This document shows positions 5,424 to 6,151 of a DNA stretch of 6,151 nt, in pieces. Below the pieces are notes generated by a model. That model saw nothing but the letters and a program-made list of their open reading frames with translations, was not told the origin of the DNA and did not search any database. This stretch comes from Lachnospiraceae bacterium (GTDB lineage: Bacteria; Bacillota; Clostridia; Lachnospirales; Lachnospiraceae): NCBI GenBank assembly GCA_017380975.1, contig JAFOCX010000143.1, forward strand, positions 1 to 6,151. Direction: 5' to 3'. The position numbers and the translations under genes are program-made. Position 1 is the stretch's first letter. The number at the start of each line of letters is the position of its first letter.

Positions 5424-6151
5424 TTATAAGAATACATATTTAAGAACAAATAATACTGCAAGTACATAAATAAGCGGCGTAACTTTCTTCGCTTTTCCTG
5501 TCGCAGCCTGAAGTATCACATAAGAGATTACTCCGATACTGATACCTTCTGAAATACTATAGAATAACGGCATTGCAAGAATACAGAGATAAGCCGGAAT
5601 TGCTTCTGAAAGGTTCTTCTCAGTAAAGCTGATATTTACAACTTCCTCAAACATCAGGAAACCTACGAAGATCAGCGCAGGTGCTGTCGCAAAGGATGGA
5701 ATGGATGTAAATAACGGTGCAAATAAAGTTGCCAATAAGAACAAAACACCGGTTGTCAATGAAGTAAGACCTGTTCTTCCTCCGACTGCTACACCTGCAG
5801 AGGACTCAACAAAGGTTGTTGTGGTCGATGTACCAAGCACTGCTCCAGCAGATGTCGCGATCGCATCAGAAAGAAGGGCCGGTTTGATTCCCGGAAGACG
5901 TCCGTTTTCATCTAACATTCCTGCCTTTGTGCTGACACCGATCAATGTACCCAATGTATCAAACAGGTCAACAAAGAGGAAGGAGAATGTAATTACAAGG
6001 AAGTTAAAAATGCCAACGCCGCTAAAATCAATTTTAAAACACTGACCGAATGTTTTTCCTAAGGAAGAGAAATCTGCACTCATGATTCCGCTCGGCATAA
6101 GGCTGTAAGCACCTGTTTCCGGATTCGGAACATAAATCCCTGCAAACTGAC
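5424..6151 (-). CDS. NCS2-family purine permease (AzgA/PbuG-like), C-terminal half only
   Basis: The frame is open through the right edge, so its start is outside the window. About 241 C-terminal residues are present, roughly half of a typical permease of this family. The edge codons read QFAGIYVPNPETGAYSLMPSGIM, so the ATG at 6098 is internal, not the start. The protein is very hydrophobic with several membrane spans. It carries FVDLFDTLGTLIG (near 5975-5937), a TKAGMLDENGRLPGI loop and GTSTTTTFVESSAGV (5834-5790), the hallmark of the AzgA-like branch of nucleobase:cation symporter-2. These proteins import adenine, guanine or hypoxanthine by proton symport; the exact substrate cannot be read. 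It faces aroF and ends at the shared terminator. A purine riboswitch upstream is common in relatives but would lie outside this sequence. Confidence 0.92.
   Translation of the reverse strand, partial: QFAGIYVPNPETGAYSLMPSGIMSADFSSLGKTFGQCFKIDFSGVGIFNFLVITFSFLFVDLFDTLGTLIGVSTKAGMLDENGRLPGIKPALLSDAIATSAGAVLGTSTTTTFVESSAGVAVGGRTGLTSLTTGVLFLLATLFAPLFTSIPSFATAPALIFVGFLMFEEVVNISFTEKNLSEAIPAYLCILAMPLFYSISEGISIGVISYVILQAATGKAKKVTPLIYVLAVLFVLKYVFL

Noticed and set aside
5701..6045. Plus-strand open frame of 114 codons opposite the permease
   Set aside because: It is the antisense shadow of a conserved membrane-protein frame; no promoter or ribosome site supports it.

Overview
The window looks like chromosomal DNA of a low-to-mid-GC Gram-positive anaerobe, most likely a clostridium of the Lachnospiraceae type. 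This rests on strong AGGAGG ribosome-binding sites, A/T-rich extended -10 promoters, Rho-independent terminators, a methionine synthase whose activation domain is a separate protein, a stand-alone cytidylate-kinase-like protein, and a Thermotoga-type (type I-beta) DAHP synthase. Genus and species cannot be fixed from the sequence. There is no insertion sequence, CRISPR array, tRNA, rRNA or phage gene.

Left part, minus strand (about 2650 down to 1): a one-carbon/methionine operon in the order metF (methylenetetrahydrofolate reductase), a free-standing MetH activation-domain protein, then the start of cobalamin-dependent metH, which runs off the left edge. Gene gaps are 22 and 16 nt, each with a good Shine-Dalgarno site. 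MetF makes methyl-THF, MetH passes the methyl group to homocysteine, and the activation protein should rescue oxidised cobalamin using SAM. A good promoter precedes about 215 nt of leader that can fold into two long-range helices. I could not match that leader to the S-box, T-box, cobalamin or THF riboswitch consensus; it is the most interesting non-coding element here.

Middle part: a LysR-family regulator on the minus strand (3605 down to 2685) ends inside its own terminator hairpin. It is divergent from a plus-strand pair: a cytidylate-kinase-like protein (3751-4365) and type I-beta DAHP synthase (4362-5369), which overlap by 4 nt (ATGA). The divergent intergenic region holds a perfect 8-5-8 inverted repeat that contains T-N11-A and covers the -10 of the rightward promoter and a TTGACA of the leftward one. 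It is a strong candidate operator for the LysR protein, so this regulator probably controls the kinase-like/aroF pair and itself.

Right part: a strong bidirectional terminator (5390-5420) separates aroF from a convergent NCS2-family purine permease on the minus strand, of which only the C-terminal half is present.

Most of the window is recognisable housekeeping metabolism. The points worth following are the unassigned met leader, the cysteine-rich tail of the activation protein, the LysR operator, and the coupling of an uncharacterised kinase-like protein to aromatic amino-acid synthesis.
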